A DNA stretch of 64,000 nt from Geothermobacter hydrogeniphilus (GTDB lineage: Bacteria; Desulfobacterota; Desulfuromonadia; Desulfuromonadales; Geothermobacteraceae), in NCBI RefSeq assembly GCF_002898515.1, contig NZ_PPFX01000015.1:1-64000 (forward strand). Direction: 5' to 3'. The translations under genes were made by a program, and so were the position numbers. Below, piece by piece: positions 9,078 through 17,565 of this stretch (positions are counted from its first letter, which is position 1; every line of letters begins with the position of its first letter). Under the pieces are notes generated by a model. That model saw nothing but the letters and a program-made list of their open reading frames with translations. It had not been told where the DNA came from and made no database searches.

Positions 9078-10753
9078 GGTTTTGGTCCTCCCGGTTTCGG
9101 CAGTTTTATGCGGGCGCGGGTCCACTGCTCCGGCAGGCAGCTGAGACGGACTCCGTAGGATGGTCCGTAGATATTGCGAATGCGTTTGTCGACCAGGTCG
9201 ATGCCGAGGCCGTTCTGCTGTTCCTGTTCACAGTAGCTGGCGGCGTTGTCCTCGATGACAATTTCCACGAAATCTTCCCGTTCTCGGGCGCTGATGGCGA
9301 TATGTCCGCCTTCCAGCAGGTTGGCGATGCCGTGCTTGACGGCATTTTCCACCAGTGGCTGCAGGGTGAAGACGGGTATCTGGAGCGGCTCAAGGGCCGG
9401 GTCGATATCGAAACTGACCTGCAGCCGATCGGCGAAGCGCGCCTCCTCAATTTTCAGGTAGGACTGGACATGGGCCACCTCTTCGGCGAGGCTGGCGAGA
9501 TCACCGGTGCGTTTAAGGTTTTTGCGCAGAAAAGTGGAGAGGTGTAGCAGCAGGCTGCGCGCTTCTTCGGCATCGCGAGTCACGATGGCGCGGATGGTGT
9601 TCAGGGCGTTGAAAAGGAAGTGGGGGTTGACCTGGGCCTGGGCCAGGCGGAGTTCGGATTGCAGCAGCAGGTCCTTCTGGCTTTGAAACCGGCTGCGCAG
9701 CAACTGATTGGAAAAGAGATGGGCCAGTCCCTTGCCGAGGGCCCGGTTGATATTCAGGAAGAGTTTCTGTTTCGGCTCATAGAGCTTGATGGTGCCCACC
9801 ACTTCGTCGTCGCACATCAAGGGGACAATCAATGCCGAGCCGAGGGGACAGTCTTCACTTACGGTACAGATGAATTTTCGCTGATGACCATCGGCGAAGA
9901 CGACCCTCTTTTCACGCATGGCCGTTTTGCAGAGCGGCGACTGTACCGGGGATCCCGGCAGGTGATGATCGGCTCCCAGACCGGTGAACGCCAGCAACTC
10001 GTCGGCGTTGGAGATGGCGACGGCGCCGACTCCGGTCTCCCGGTAAATGACCTCGGCGATCCGGGTGGCGGTCTCCCGGTTGAATCCCTGGCTCAGCAGG
10101 TCCAGCGTTTTCTCGGCGATCTTCAGGGCCTTGGCGCTGGAGATCACGCCGACCCGGTCACGCACGCTTTTCTGGTCACGGATGATGCTGATGAACAGCG
10201 CCGCGCCGACCGAATTGGTTAGCATCATCGGTAGAGCGATGGTTCTGACCAGGGCAAAGGCGTCCTGCCATGGACGTGACAGCAGCAGGATGACCGTCAT
10301 TTGCAGCGTTTCGGCGGCGAAGGTTGTGGCCAGGACGACCGCCGGACTGAATCGTTTGTCCGCCAGGTTGCGGCGGGTCAGGTGTTGGTAGACCAGTCCA
10401 CCGACCAGCCCCTCAAGGGTTGTCGAAATACCGCAGGAGAGGGCGGTGAATCCACCCAGGGTATAGCGATGCAGGCCGCCGGTCAGACCGGTGGCCAGTC
10501 CTAGGCCGGGACCGCCGATAATGCCGGCCAACACTGGCCCGATGGCACGGGTATTGGCAATGGCTCCCTTGACCGGTAACCCGAAGTAGGTCCCGAGAAT
10601 GGAGAAACTGGAGAAGATGAGATAAAGTAAAAATTTCTGGCGGAACGGGAGCACTTCCGAGGTCAGGGGGCGAAAGGCTGGTGATTTGGTAAACAGGTAG
10701 GCGATCACGACAAAGACCGACATCTGTTGCAGCAGGTCGATGATCAGGGTCAT
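9074..10753 (-). CDS. 5TM-Lyt sensor histidine kinase (LytS/BtsS-like)
   Basis: This 559-residue sensor kinase has five or six membrane segments in the first 200 residues forming a 5TMR-Lyt sensor (with NTRAIGPVLAGIIGGPGLGLATGLTGG), a GAF domain (about 225-350), then the His_kinase domain with the NPHFLFN H-box and a HATPase domain. The ATG at 10753 is preceded by AAGGAC; frames open further upstream but lack an SD. The receptor type is known from BtsS and YpdA (pyruvate) and LytS. Its stop overlaps the regulator start, so the pair is one operon reading toward cstA. Confidence 0.9.
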   Translation of the reverse strand: MTLIIDLLQQMSVFVVIAYLFTKSPAFRPLTSEVLPFRQKFLLYLIFSSFSILGTYFGLPVKGAIANTRAIGPVLAGIIGGPGLGLATGLTGGLHRYTLGGFTALSCGISTTLEGLVGGLVYQHLTRRNLADKRFSPAVVLATTFAAETLQMTVILLLSRPWQDAFALVRTIALPMMLTNSVGAALFISIIRDQKSVRDRVGVISSAKALKIAEKTLDLLSQGFNRETATRIAEVIYRETGVGAVAISNADELLAFTGLGADHHLPGSPVQSPLCKTAMREKRVVFADGHQRKFICTVSEDCPLGSALIVPLMCDDEVVGTIKLYEPKQKLFLNINRALGKGLAHLFSNQLLRSRFQSQKDLLLQSELRLAQAQVNPHFLFNALNTIRAIVTRDAEEARSLLLHLSTFLRKNLKRTGDLASLAEEVAHVQSYLKIEEARFADRLQVSFDIDPALEPLQIPVFTLQPLVENAVKHGIANLLEGGHIAISAREREDFVEIVIEDNAASYCEQEQQNGLGIDLVDKRIRNIYGPSYGVRLSCLPEQWTRARIKLPKPGGPKP

Positions 10754-10942
10754 GGGTAAGTCCTTGCTTGGTTGCCTTGCCCGGAGTTTCGCGATGCCCG
10801 GTGGTGTCAGCAGCAGACGATGCAATCTTAGAACCAACCCTGAGACCGGTAAAGGCTTTTGAGGGCCACCGGTTGTTTGCCGCTGGTGACCGGTTGGAGC
10901 CGGCAGGGTTCAGTGCCGGGGAAACAAAAAAGAGAGGAATCA

Positions 10943-11209
10943 ATGAAAATCCGCAACAAGTTTTTCGACTTCGAGTACAGCGAAGTGCTGGACGTCAAAA
11001 CCCGCGAACTGATCCGCGTCGCCTGCGCGGTCGCCGTCCACTGCCCCGACTGACTGAAGAAGCACTTCGCGGTCGCGAAGCAGCACGGTGCAAGTGAGGA
11101 TGAACTCCGCGAGGCGATGGCCTACGGCATGATGGCCCCCGGCGGCCGGGCGAAAAATTTCGCCAAAGCCATGTTGCAGGAGTTGGACTCGCCGGAGGAA
11201 GAGGGTTGA
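10943..11209 (+). CDS. AhpD-like selenoprotein with in-frame UGA (CxxU)
   Basis: Reading from the ATG at 10943 (SD AGAGAGGAAT), the frame runs 36 codons to a TGA at 11051-11053, then stays open for 51 more codons to a TGA at 11207-11209. Read through with selenocysteine it gives an 88-residue protein of the AhpD/carboxymuconolactone decarboxylase family. The catalytic pattern is exact: Glu22, Cys34-Pro-Asp-Sec37, His41, equivalent to the Glu-x11-CxxC-x3-His active site of AhpD. The downstream half (ASEDELREAMAYGM onward) is clearly coding and typical of the family. It probably reduces peroxides or disulfides in the cytoplasm. Standard gene calling would truncate it to 36 residues. The alternative, a nonsense-mutated CxxC gene, is less likely because Sec replaces exactly the redox Cys and a SECIS-like hairpin follows. 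Confidence 0.85.
11051..11083 (+). promoter_or_regulatory. Candidate bacterial SECIS element
   Basis: Right after the in-frame TGA, CTTCGCG (11065-11071) pairs perfectly with CGCGAAG (11074-11080). If the two inner pairs stay open the stem is CTTCG/CGAAG with apical loop CGGTCG. CTG (11054-11056) and CAG (11081-11083) could add a lower helix. A GGUC in the apical loop about 20 nt after the UGA is what SelB recognises in the E. coli fdhF element. The fit is by eye; no folding energy was computed. Confidence 0.6.
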
Positions 11210-11319
11210 TGATGACAGTTCCTTGGTCCGCACGAGTCCAGACCCTGCAGAGGCGATACTGATCCTGTCTCTCCGGGGCATGGGGAGTGAAGAAGCGTCT
11301 TGTTACTGTTTAGAAAGGG

Positions 11320-12042
11320 TCAGGCCGGTTCGATTTCGATCACCAGTGGCCCGTCTTCCTCCTCGCGCCAGCGGATGTTGACGCCTGAGAGATTCATGCC
11401 GAACTCGCCTGTGCCTTCGCCGTGCCGGTAGCCGGGGCGCGGGTCGAGGGCGAGGGTCTGGACAATCAGGGTTTCCAACTCCTGGCGCCCGGCCAGGGCC
11501 TTGCGGGCCGCCGCGCTGAATCGCACCCGGCGTTCTGCCGCCGGGGCCTTGGCGAAGGTGCCGGCCGAGGCATTCTCCACCTGGTCGACGTAGGGGAGAT
11601 AGGGCTTGATATCGATGATGGGAGTCCGGTCGATCAGGTCGAGGCCGGTCACGACCAGGCCCAGCTTTCCTTCCCGTTGTTCTACGCCGCTCAGTTTGAC
11701 CACCGACATGCCGATACGATTGGGACGAAAAGGGGAGCGGGTGGCAAAGACACCGCTGCGCCGGTTGCCGCCGAGGCGTGGCGGCCGCACCGTCGGCTGC
11801 CATGGCTTGTCGGCCGGAACCTGGTCAAAGAGAAACAGCAGCCAGATGTGGCTGTACTGTTCGATGCCCTTCAGCGCCTCTTTGCGGTTGTAGGGCGGCA
11901 GCAGTTCAACGAATCCCTCTGCTGCCGGAACCAGTCCCGGTTGCCTTGGTGCGGCGAACTTCTCCCGAAAAGGAGAGCGCGCCCGGGCGATGATCTTCAG
12001 TTGCAGATTCGGCTCGACTGGCTGGTTGATCGGTTCGGACAT
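11320..12042 (-). CDS. trmO: tRNA (N6-threonylcarbamoyladenosine37-N6)-methyltransferase TrmO
   Basis: This 240-residue protein of the TsaA/UPF0066 family methylates t6A37 in tRNAs using S-adenosylmethionine. Visible family features are the N-terminal ARSPFREKFAAPRQPGL, the GIEQYSHIWLLFLF strand, the RSGVFATRSPFRPNRIGMSVVKL motif and DIKPYLPYVD. The ATG at 12042 has a strong SD (AGGAGG). It is divergent from the pst operon, and the intervening DNA carries the Pho boxes, so it may be affected by PhoB although no phosphate role is known. It converges with the selenoprotein gene across about 110 bp that holds nothing recognisable. Confidence 0.92.
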   Translation of the reverse strand: MSEPINQPVEPNLQLKIIARARSPFREKFAAPRQPGLVPAAEGFVELLPPYNRKEALKGIEQYSHIWLLFLFDQVPADKPWQPTVRPPRLGGNRRSGVFATRSPFRPNRIGMSVVKLSGVEQREGKLGLVVTGLDLIDRTPIIDIKPYLPYVDQVENASAGTFAKAPAAERRVRFSAAARKALAGRQELETLIVQTLALDPRPGYRHGEGTGEFGMNLSGVNIRWREEEDGPLVIEIEPA

Positions 12043-12102
12043 CGTCGGCACACCTCCTGATTGAACCACATTCTTCTCTTCCTGCCGTTATTCGTCAAGT
12101 CC

Positions 12103-12220
12103 TAACACCGCCCTAACAATGGTTTGCTAACCATGCTGAACTCGGTTTCCGGCCTTTGAACAGATCCTGCTTCCGGTCGCCTTTTGCAGACTTTTAACCG
12201 ATTGCTAACAGAATCCTAAC
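12103..12220 (+). promoter_or_regulatory. Pho boxes upstream of pstS
   Basis: There are two clusters of TAAC half-sites. In the proximal cluster TAAC occurs at 12195, 12206 and 12217, exactly 11 bp apart. In the distal cluster TAAC occurs at 12103 and 12114 (11 bp apart) and again at 12128. An 11-bp direct-repeat period is the hallmark of PhoB binding. The proximal cluster contains CTAACAGAATCCTAAC, almost repeated upstream of phoB. CAGAAT near 12231 could be the -10. The inference is PhoB activation under phosphate starvation. Confidence 0.75.
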
Positions 12221-12303
12221 CCGCCCTCTCCAGAATCGACCGCGTGAATGATCAACAAACGTGGCGCCGGGATGAGCCCGGGCCGAAAAGGAGACTTGAG
12301 AGG

Positions 12304-13365
12304 ATGAAACAGATGCTGCAGCAATGTAAACGGATCCTGCTGATCGCTCTGGCCCTGACCCTGGCCGTCGGCGCGGTTCCGGCCCTGGCCAAATCCCGCA
12401 CCATCAATGGTGCCGGCGCGACTTTCCCGTTCCCGGTCTATTCGCAGTGGGCCTATCAGTACTACCGGGTGGCCAAGGTCAGGCTCAACTATCAGTCGAT
12501 CGGTTCCGGTGGCGGAATCCGCCAGATCAAAGCCAAAACCGTTGATTTCGGTGCTTCCGATGCCCCCCTCAAGCCGGCCGATCTCGAAGCCGCCGGGCTG
12601 CTGCAGTTCCCGATGATCATGGGTGGCGTGGTGCCGGTGGTCAATGTCCCCGGAATCAGCGCGGGGCAGCTGAAGCTTTCCGGGCAGCTGCTGGCCGACA
12701 TCTTTCAGGGCAAGATCAGTAAATGGAATGACGCCCGCATCCGGGCCGACAACCAGGGGCTTGCCCTTCCCGACCAGGCGATCACCGTGGTGCATCGTTC
12801 GGACGGTTCAGGGACCACCTGGATTTTTACCAATTACCTGACCAAGGTTTCGTCCTCCTGGGCGAAAGAGATCGGCAACAACAAGGCGGTCAACTGGCCG
12901 GTCGGGGTCGGCGGCAAAGGCAATGAAGGTGTCGCCTCCTATGTCCAGCGGGTCAAGGGTTCCATCGGTTATGTCGAGTACGCCTACGCGCTGCAGAACA
13001 AGATGAACCATGTGCTGCTGAAAAACAGTGACGGCAACTACGTCGCTCCGACCAGTGAAACTTTCCAGGCTGCGGCTGCCGGCGCCGATTGGGCCAACGC
13101 CAAGGGTTACTACATGGTGCTGACCAATCAGCCGGGGGAAAACAGCTGGCCGATTACCGGTGCGTCCTTCATCCTCATGTACAAGAACCAGGTCAAGCCG
13201 GAGACAGCCCGGGCGGTTCTTTCCTTCTTCGACTGGTGTTACAAGAATGGCGGCGAGATCGCCAACAATCTCGACTATGTGCCGATGCCGGCTAAAGTCG
13301 TGGACATGGTGGAAGCAACCTGGCGCCAGGAAATCAAGGCTTCCGGAAAGCCGGTCTGGAAGTAG
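12304..13365 (+). CDS. pstS: Periplasmic phosphate-binding protein PstS
   Basis: This 353-residue substrate-binding protein belongs to the high-affinity phosphate ABC transporter. It has an N-terminal signal peptide (basic MKQMLQQCKR, hydrophobic core, cleavage after ALA). Phosphate-binding loops typical of PstS are visible: GAGATFPFPVYSQW, SIGSGGGIRQI, SDAPL, and HRSDGSGTTWIFTNYL. I chose the ATG at 12304, with a purine-rich AAGGAG upstream; an earlier in-frame ATG would add a non-hydrophobic extension before the signal peptide. It is the first gene of pstSCAB-phoU, behind Pho boxes, with a hairpin after its stop. Confidence 0.95.
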   Translation: MKQMLQQCKRILLIALALTLAVGAVPALAKSRTINGAGATFPFPVYSQWAYQYYRVAKVRLNYQSIGSGGGIRQIKAKTVDFGASDAPLKPADLEAAGLLQFPMIMGGVVPVVNVPGISAGQLKLSGQLLADIFQGKISKWNDARIRADNQGLALPDQAITVVHRSDGSGTTWIFTNYLTKVSSSWAKEIGNNKAVNWPVGVGGKGNEGVASYVQRVKGSIGYVEYAYALQNKMNHVLLKNSDGNYVAPTSETFQAAAAGADWANAKGYYMVLTNQPGENSWPITGASFILMYKNQVKPETARAVLSFFDWCYKNGGEIANNLDYVPMPAKVVDMVEATWRQEIKASGKPVWK

Positions 13366-13411
13366 GTTCGAGACGAAACGCTCCTTGCGGGAGCAGAAAA
13401 CTGATGATCAG

Positions 13412-13440
13412 AACCGGCCCCCGTTGACGGGGCCGGTTTT
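13412..13440 (+). terminator. Hairpin between pstS and pstC
   Basis: AACCGGCCCC (13412-13421) pairs with GGGGCCGGTT (13429-13438) and is followed by TTTT. It is likely a partial terminator that lets PstS be made in excess over the membrane components. Confidence 0.8.
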
Positions 13441-13474
13441 GGTGCATAGGCAGTCCGGTTTCGGAGTTGAATAC

Positions 13475-14398
13475 ATGCAGACACATCGACGTTTTGATTG
13501 GGATCCCGTTTTCCACGTCCTGACTCTTGGCGGGGGGCTGGTCCTGATGCTGGTGGTGGGCGCCATTTTCTGGGAACTCTGGCAGGGCTCCCAGCTGTCG
13601 CTGGAAAAATTCGGCTGGTCTTTTCTGGTCACCGAAACCTGGGATCCGGTCAGTGAAACCTTCGGCGCCGCCAGCACCATTTACGGAACCCTGGTTTCGA
13701 CCCTGATCGCCATGCTGATTGCCGTCCCCTTAAGCCTGGCGATCGCCCTGTTTCTGGTGGAGCTGGCGCCGCCGCGGGTTTCGGCCCTGGTCGGCGGCGG
13801 TATCGAATTGCTGGCGGCGATTCCGAGCATCATCTACGGGATGTGGGGCCTGTTCGTCTTTGCCCCCTTCATGTCCGAAACGGTTCAGCCGCTGCTGGCC
13901 CATATTCCCGGTCCCTTCTTTACCGGAACGCCGATGGGCATCGGCATGCTCAGTGCCGGGTTTATCCTGGCGCTGATGATCCTGCCCTTTATCACCGCGG
14001 TGACCCGTGACATTTTCCGCATGGTGCCGGCGGTGGTCAAGGAATCGGCTTACGGGATGGGGTCGACCACCTGGGAGGTGACCCGCAAGGTGACCATTCC
14101 GTACGGCATCCAGGGGATCATCGGCGCCTGTTTTCTCGGTCTCGGGCGTGCCATCGGTGAAACCATGGCGGTGACCTTCGTCATCGGCAACCGGCATGAA
14201 ATATCCGCCAGCCTGTTCGCCGCCGGCAACAGCATCGCTTCGACCCTGGCCAACGAGTTCACCGAGGCCTCCGAGGATCTCTACCTCAGTTCGCTGGTGG
14301 AACTGGGACTGGTGCTGTTCGGTCTGACCCTGCTGCTGCAGATCCTTGCTCAGTGGTGGCTGAAGCGGACCCGGCGCAAGATGGGAGGTGGGCTGTGA
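13475..14398 (+). CDS. pstC: Phosphate ABC transporter permease PstC
   Basis: This inner-membrane permease has 307 residues and about six membrane segments. It carries the permease coupling signature EXXXXXGXXXW-like stretch (KESAYGMGSTTWEVTRKVTIPYGIQGIIGA) and GRAIGETMAVTFVIG, typical of PstC. The start at 13475 has GGAG nine bases upstream; the frame is open further upstream but overlaps pstS and the hairpin. With PstA it forms the phosphate channel. The PstA start codon lies within its last two codons. Confidence 0.93.
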   Translation: MQTHRRFDWDPVFHVLTLGGGLVLMLVVGAIFWELWQGSQLSLEKFGWSFLVTETWDPVSETFGAASTIYGTLVSTLIAMLIAVPLSLAIALFLVELAPPRVSALVGGGIELLAAIPSIIYGMWGLFVFAPFMSETVQPLLAHIPGPFFTGTPMGIGMLSAGFILALMILPFITAVTRDIFRMVPAVVKESAYGMGSTTWEVTRKVTIPYGIQGIIGACFLGLGRAIGETMAVTFVIGNRHEISASLFAAGNSIASTLANEFTEASEDLYLSSLVELGLVLFGLTLLLQILAQWWLKRTRRKMGGGL

Positions 14399-15240
14399 GG
14401 GAGCGGTCGCCGGCGAGGCGCAAGTTGACCGATCTGCTGGTACGGATTGTTTCCTTGCTGGCCGCCCTGTTCGGTCTCTTCATCCTCGGCTGGATTCTCT
14501 ACGTGATTATGGCGCGGGGCGTCGGTGCCATCAACTGGGCGTTTTTCACCGAGCTGCCGGCTCCACCGGGAATGATGGGCGGCGGGCTGGCCAATGCCAT
14601 TGTCGGCACCCTGCTGATTACCGTGCTGGCCAGCCTGATCGGCATCCCCCTCGGGCTGCTGACCGGGGTCTACCTGGCCGAGTTCGGCGGTCAGTCTCGT
14701 CTGGCCGAAGCCATCCGCTTCTGCAGCAACCTGCTGATGGGGACCCCCTCGATCATCGTCGGTGTCTTTGTCTACGGACTGATCGTGGTGCCGCTGGGTG
14801 ATTTCTCCGCCTGGGCCGGCGCCGTCGCCTTGGCGATCATCATGCTGCCGGTGGTGGCCCGGACCACCGAGGAGATGCTCAACCTGGTTCCCGACAGTCT
14901 GCGCGAAGCGGCCCTCGGTCTCGGCACGCCACGCTGGAAAACTACCCTGCAGATCCTTTTCCGGGCCGCCGGCAGCGGTCTGGTGACCGGCATTCTGCTG
15001 GCCGTGGCCCGGGTCAGCGGTGAAACCGCGCCGCTGTTGTTCACCTCGCTGAACAGCCCGTTCTGGTTCGAGACCCTCAATGAGCCGATCGGCAACCTGA
15101 CCGTCACCATCTTCAATTACGCGATGAGTCCCTATGCCGACTGGCAGGCCAAGGCCTGGGGCGCCTCGCTGCTGATTACCCTCGGCGTTCTCGGTGCCAC
15201 CCTGCTGGCCCGCACCACCCTCTGGATGAGGAGAAAATAA
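14395..15240 (+). CDS. pstA: Phosphate ABC transporter permease PstA
   Basis: This second permease subunit has 281 residues and about six membrane segments, with the coupling stretch EEMLNLVPDSLREAALGLGTPRWKTTLQILF and ARVSGETAPLLFTSL, characteristic of PstA. I chose the GTG at 14395 because GGGAGG lies just upstream and it overlaps the pstC stop (GTGA), implying coupling. An ATG-initiated frame at 14353 would lie inside pstC and add a hydrophilic extension. Confidence 0.92.
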   Translation: MRERSPARRKLTDLLVRIVSLLAALFGLFILGWILYVIMARGVGAINWAFFTELPAPPGMMGGGLANAIVGTLLITVLASLIGIPLGLLTGVYLAEFGGQSRLAEAIRFCSNLLMGTPSIIVGVFVYGLIVVPLGDFSAWAGAVALAIIMLPVVARTTEEMLNLVPDSLREAALGLGTPRWKTTLQILFRAAGSGLVTGILLAVARVSGETAPLLFTSLNSPFWFETLNEPIGNLTVTIFNYAMSPYADWQAKAWGASLLITLGVLGATLLARTTLWMRRK

Positions 15241-15243
15241 ACG

Positions 15244-16098
15244 ATGAATATCGCAACCGCAGTTCCCAAGACCGGCCTGGCTCTCAGCCCGGACGGCGAC
15301 AGTATGGACCGGACACACTCCGACGTCATCAGCCGCCCCCGCGGGGAAGTGAAAATTTCCGCACGCGGGTTGAATTTCTACTACGGCAACCAGCAGGCGC
15401 TGGTCAACAATGACCTTGACATTCTGAGCGGCAAGGTGACCGCCATCATTGGACCGTCCGGTTGCGGCAAGTCGACCCACCTGCGCATCTACAACCGGAT
15501 CTTCGAACTCTACAAGGGACAGCGGGCCACGGGGCAACTGCTGCTTGACGGGGAGAATGTTCTCGATTCGAAAGTCGACGTTCTGGAGTTGCGCCGCCGC
15601 ATCGGCATGATTTTCCAGAAGCCGACCCCCTTCCCGATGAGCGTGTTCGACAATGTCGCTTATGGGTTGAAGCAGCACTATCTTCTGCCCCGTAGCGAGA
15701 TGCGGGACCGGGTTGAGGAAGCGCTCAAGGCCGCCGCGCTCTGGGATGAGGTCAACGACAAGCTCGACAAGCCCGGCACCGCCCTTTCAGGCGGTCAGCA
15801 ACAGCGCCTCTGCATCGCCCGGGCGATCGCCGTGCAGCCCGAGGTGCTGCTGATGGACGAGCCGACCTCGGCCATCGATCCGGTGGCCACGGCCAAGATC
15901 GAGGATCTGATCGGCGCCCTGCGCGGTCGCTACACGATTGTCATCGTCACCCACAACATGCAGCAGGCGGCGCGAATTTCCGACTACACCGCCTTCTTCT
16001 ACCAGGGAACGATCGTTGAGTACGGTGAGACCGAGACCATGTTCACCAAGCCGAAGGTCAAGCAGACCGAGGACTATATTACCGGCCGTTTCGGCTGA
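15244..16098 (+). CDS. pstB: Phosphate ABC transporter ATPase PstB
   Basis: This 284-residue ATP-binding subunit energises phosphate import. It has Walker [10 protein letters not shown], the Q-loop in [19 protein letters not shown] (typical of PstB), the signature [15 protein letters not shown], Walker [13 protein letters not shown] and a switch His in [13 protein letters not shown]. The N-terminus is about 30 residues longer than the E. coli protein. AGGAG precedes the ATG, and pstA ends 3 bp upstream. Confidence 0.95.
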   Translation: MNIATAVPKTGLALSPDGDSMDRTHSDVISRPRGEVKISARGLNFYYGNQQALVNNDLDILSGKVTAIIGPSGCGKSTHLRIYNRIFELYKGQRATGQLLLDGENVLDSKVDVLELRRRIGMIFQKPTPFPMSVFDNVAYGLKQHYLLPRSEMRDRVEEALKAAALWDEVNDKLDKPGTALSGGQQQRLCIARAIAVQPEVLLMDEPTSAIDPVATAKIEDLIGALRGRYTIVIVTHNMQQAARISDYTAFFYQGTIVEYGETETMFTKPKVKQTEDYITGRFG

Positions 16099-16108
16099 GG
16101 AGATCAAG

Positions 16109-16768
16109 ATGACTGTGCACATGCTGCGGGAAATGGAAAAACTGAAAAAGATGATTCTCGCCCTGGCGGCGCTGGTTGAAGAGAGTGTCCAGCAGGGTGT
16201 TCTCGCCCTGCTGAAAAGAGATGCCGGCCTGGCCCGCAAGGTGATTGAGATGGGAGACCAGGTCAACCAGCTGGAAGTCGACCTGGAGGAAGAGTGCCTG
16301 AAAATCCTTGCCCTGCATCAGCCGGTCGCCGTCGATCTGCGCTATATTGTCGCGGTTCTGAAGATCAACAACGATTTCGAACGGATCAACGATCTGGCCG
16401 GCAATCTTGCCGAACGCGCCCTGCAGCTGATGAATGAGCCGGAGCTGGAGCCTCCCTTCGCCGTGCAGCGGATGAGTGAGGTGGTGGAGAAGATGCTCAA
16501 GAAGACCCTCGATTCCCTGGTCAACATGGACCAGGATCTCGCCATGGAGGTTCTTGATCTTGACGATGAGGTTGACAGCCTGCACCGTGACAGCTTCGCC
16601 AGAACCAAGGATCGTATCCGCAACCGGCCGGAGGAACTGGACGGCCTGATTCAGTATCTCTCGATCTCCCGCTACCTGGAGCGGATCGCCGACCTGACCA
16701 CCAACGTGGCGGAGGATGTGGTGTATATGATTGAAGGGAAGATCATCCGACACCACAACACAGCTTGA
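16109..16768 (+). CDS. phoU: Phosphate signalling protein PhoU
   Basis: This 219-residue helical protein consists of two three-helix bundles with the repeated metal-binding motifs INDLAGNLAE and RIADLTTNVAEDVVY. PhoU links the Pst transporter to PhoR so that the Pho regulon is off when phosphate is plentiful. The ATG at 16109 follows AGGAG at the end of pstB. It is the last gene of the pst operon; palindromic repeats follow. Confidence 0.93.
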   Translation: MTVHMLREMEKLKKMILALAALVEESVQQGVLALLKRDAGLARKVIEMGDQVNQLEVDLEEECLKILALHQPVAVDLRYIVAVLKINNDFERINDLAGNLAERALQLMNEPELEPPFAVQRMSEVVEKMLKKTLDSLVNMDQDLAMEVLDLDDEVDSLHRDSFARTKDRIRNRPEELDGLIQYLSISRYLERIADLTTNVAEDVVYMIEGKIIRHHNTA

Positions 16769-16776
16769 GAGGTAGG

Positions 16777-16897
16777 GCGGCCGATATCCGCACATCTGCT
16801 GCGTTGCTCGCACCTTCAGTCGCTGCGACGTAGCCAGAGGCTACGACTCACTCCATCAGTTGCGAGACGCCTTGCATCTGCACGAATCTCGACCGCC
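16777..16897. repeat. Palindromic intergenic repeat, copy C
   Basis: This copy begins with GGCGGCCGATATCCGCACAT and ends with CACGAATCTCGACCGCC. The centre holds GACGTAGCC, a 3-base loop and GGCTACGAC. Together with copies D and E it occupies the gene-free stretch 16769-17565 between phoU and the sigma-54 activator. Confidence 0.75.
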
Positions 16898-16913
16898 TTC
16901 AACTTTGGTGCTG

Positions 16914-17032
16914 GGCGGCCGATACGCACCCGCCTGCTGCGTTATGCTCAGTCTTCGCTCCTCAATGTAGCTGTCGCTACACCTGCGGACTCATCCTTCG
17001 CAAGCCTTGCATGCGAATACGTCTCGGCCGCC
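16914..17032. repeat. Palindromic intergenic repeat, copy D
   Basis: This copy has the same organisation as copy C: GGGCGGCCGATACGCACC at the left, a core AATGTAGC-TGTC-GCTACACC, and CGAATACGTCTCGGCCGCC at the right. The compensating changes in the core (TGTAGC/GCTACA instead of CGTAGC/GCTACG) keep the hairpin, which suggests that the folded form matters. Confidence 0.75.
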
Positions 17033-17244
17033 TTGAAGCAGTGTTGCTGAAGAAAAACGGCTACGGGACTGCGTCTCTTGGTTTTAATGCTTCCTCTGTG
17101 TAGCTCGCTTGTCTGCCTCCCTGCGTAGACAGCTTCACGTACCACCACTGCCGGGCGTGGCTACGGGAGCACCGCGGGTTTCGTCATCTGTAGGGTTGGC
17201 AAGGGGCAGTGTCCATGCCCGCCGCAGGCGATGGCCCTTTTCTG

Positions 17245-17274
17245 CTTCCTCTTTTGGGCCAGCAAAAGAGGAAG
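17245..17274. repeat. Perfect 12-bp inverted repeat in the gene-free stretch
   Basis: CTTCCTCTTTTG (17245-17256) pairs exactly with CAAAAGAGGAAG (17263-17274) around a 6-base loop. No T-run follows, so it does not look like a simple terminator. The surrounding 17033-17314 contains no credible gene: open frames there show no domain or start signal. Confidence 0.6.
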
Positions 17275-17314
17275 GCGGCGAGCGGGGCCGCGACCCCGCG
17301 GTTTTGCTGCGAGG

Positions 17315-17432
17315 ACGGCCGATATCCGCACATCTGCTGCGTTGCCCTCGGTCTTCAATCCTCGACGTAGCTGTCGCTACGCCTGTGGTTTCAGCCCTCG
17401 GGCGCCTTGCATCTGCACGAATCTCGACCGCC
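17315..17432. repeat. Palindromic intergenic repeat, copy E
   Basis: This copy is nearly identical to copy C at both ends (CGGCCGATATCCGCACATCT and TGCACGAATCTCGACCGCC), with the core CGACGTAGC-TGTC-GCTACGCC. Three copies in about 650 bp make this the densest cluster in the window. Confidence 0.75.
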
Positions 17433-17565
17433 TCGGAACGGTGGTGCTGGGGGCGGCCGGCTCCACTTGTTCCCGTAACATCCGCAAACCACAAGCCAAT
17501 TCCTGCCGCACCCGCCACGCTCCCCCCTTGAAGCCGAGCCGCAGAGCGGTTACATTGTCTGTGTC

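Noticed and set aside
16769-17565. Coding frames of 60-140 codons in the gene-free stretch, or a CRISPR array
   Set aside because: The frames consist of the palindromic repeats and a hairpin, without start signals. The repeats are about 110 bp, spaced irregularly and self-complementary, unlike CRISPR repeats with unique spacers.
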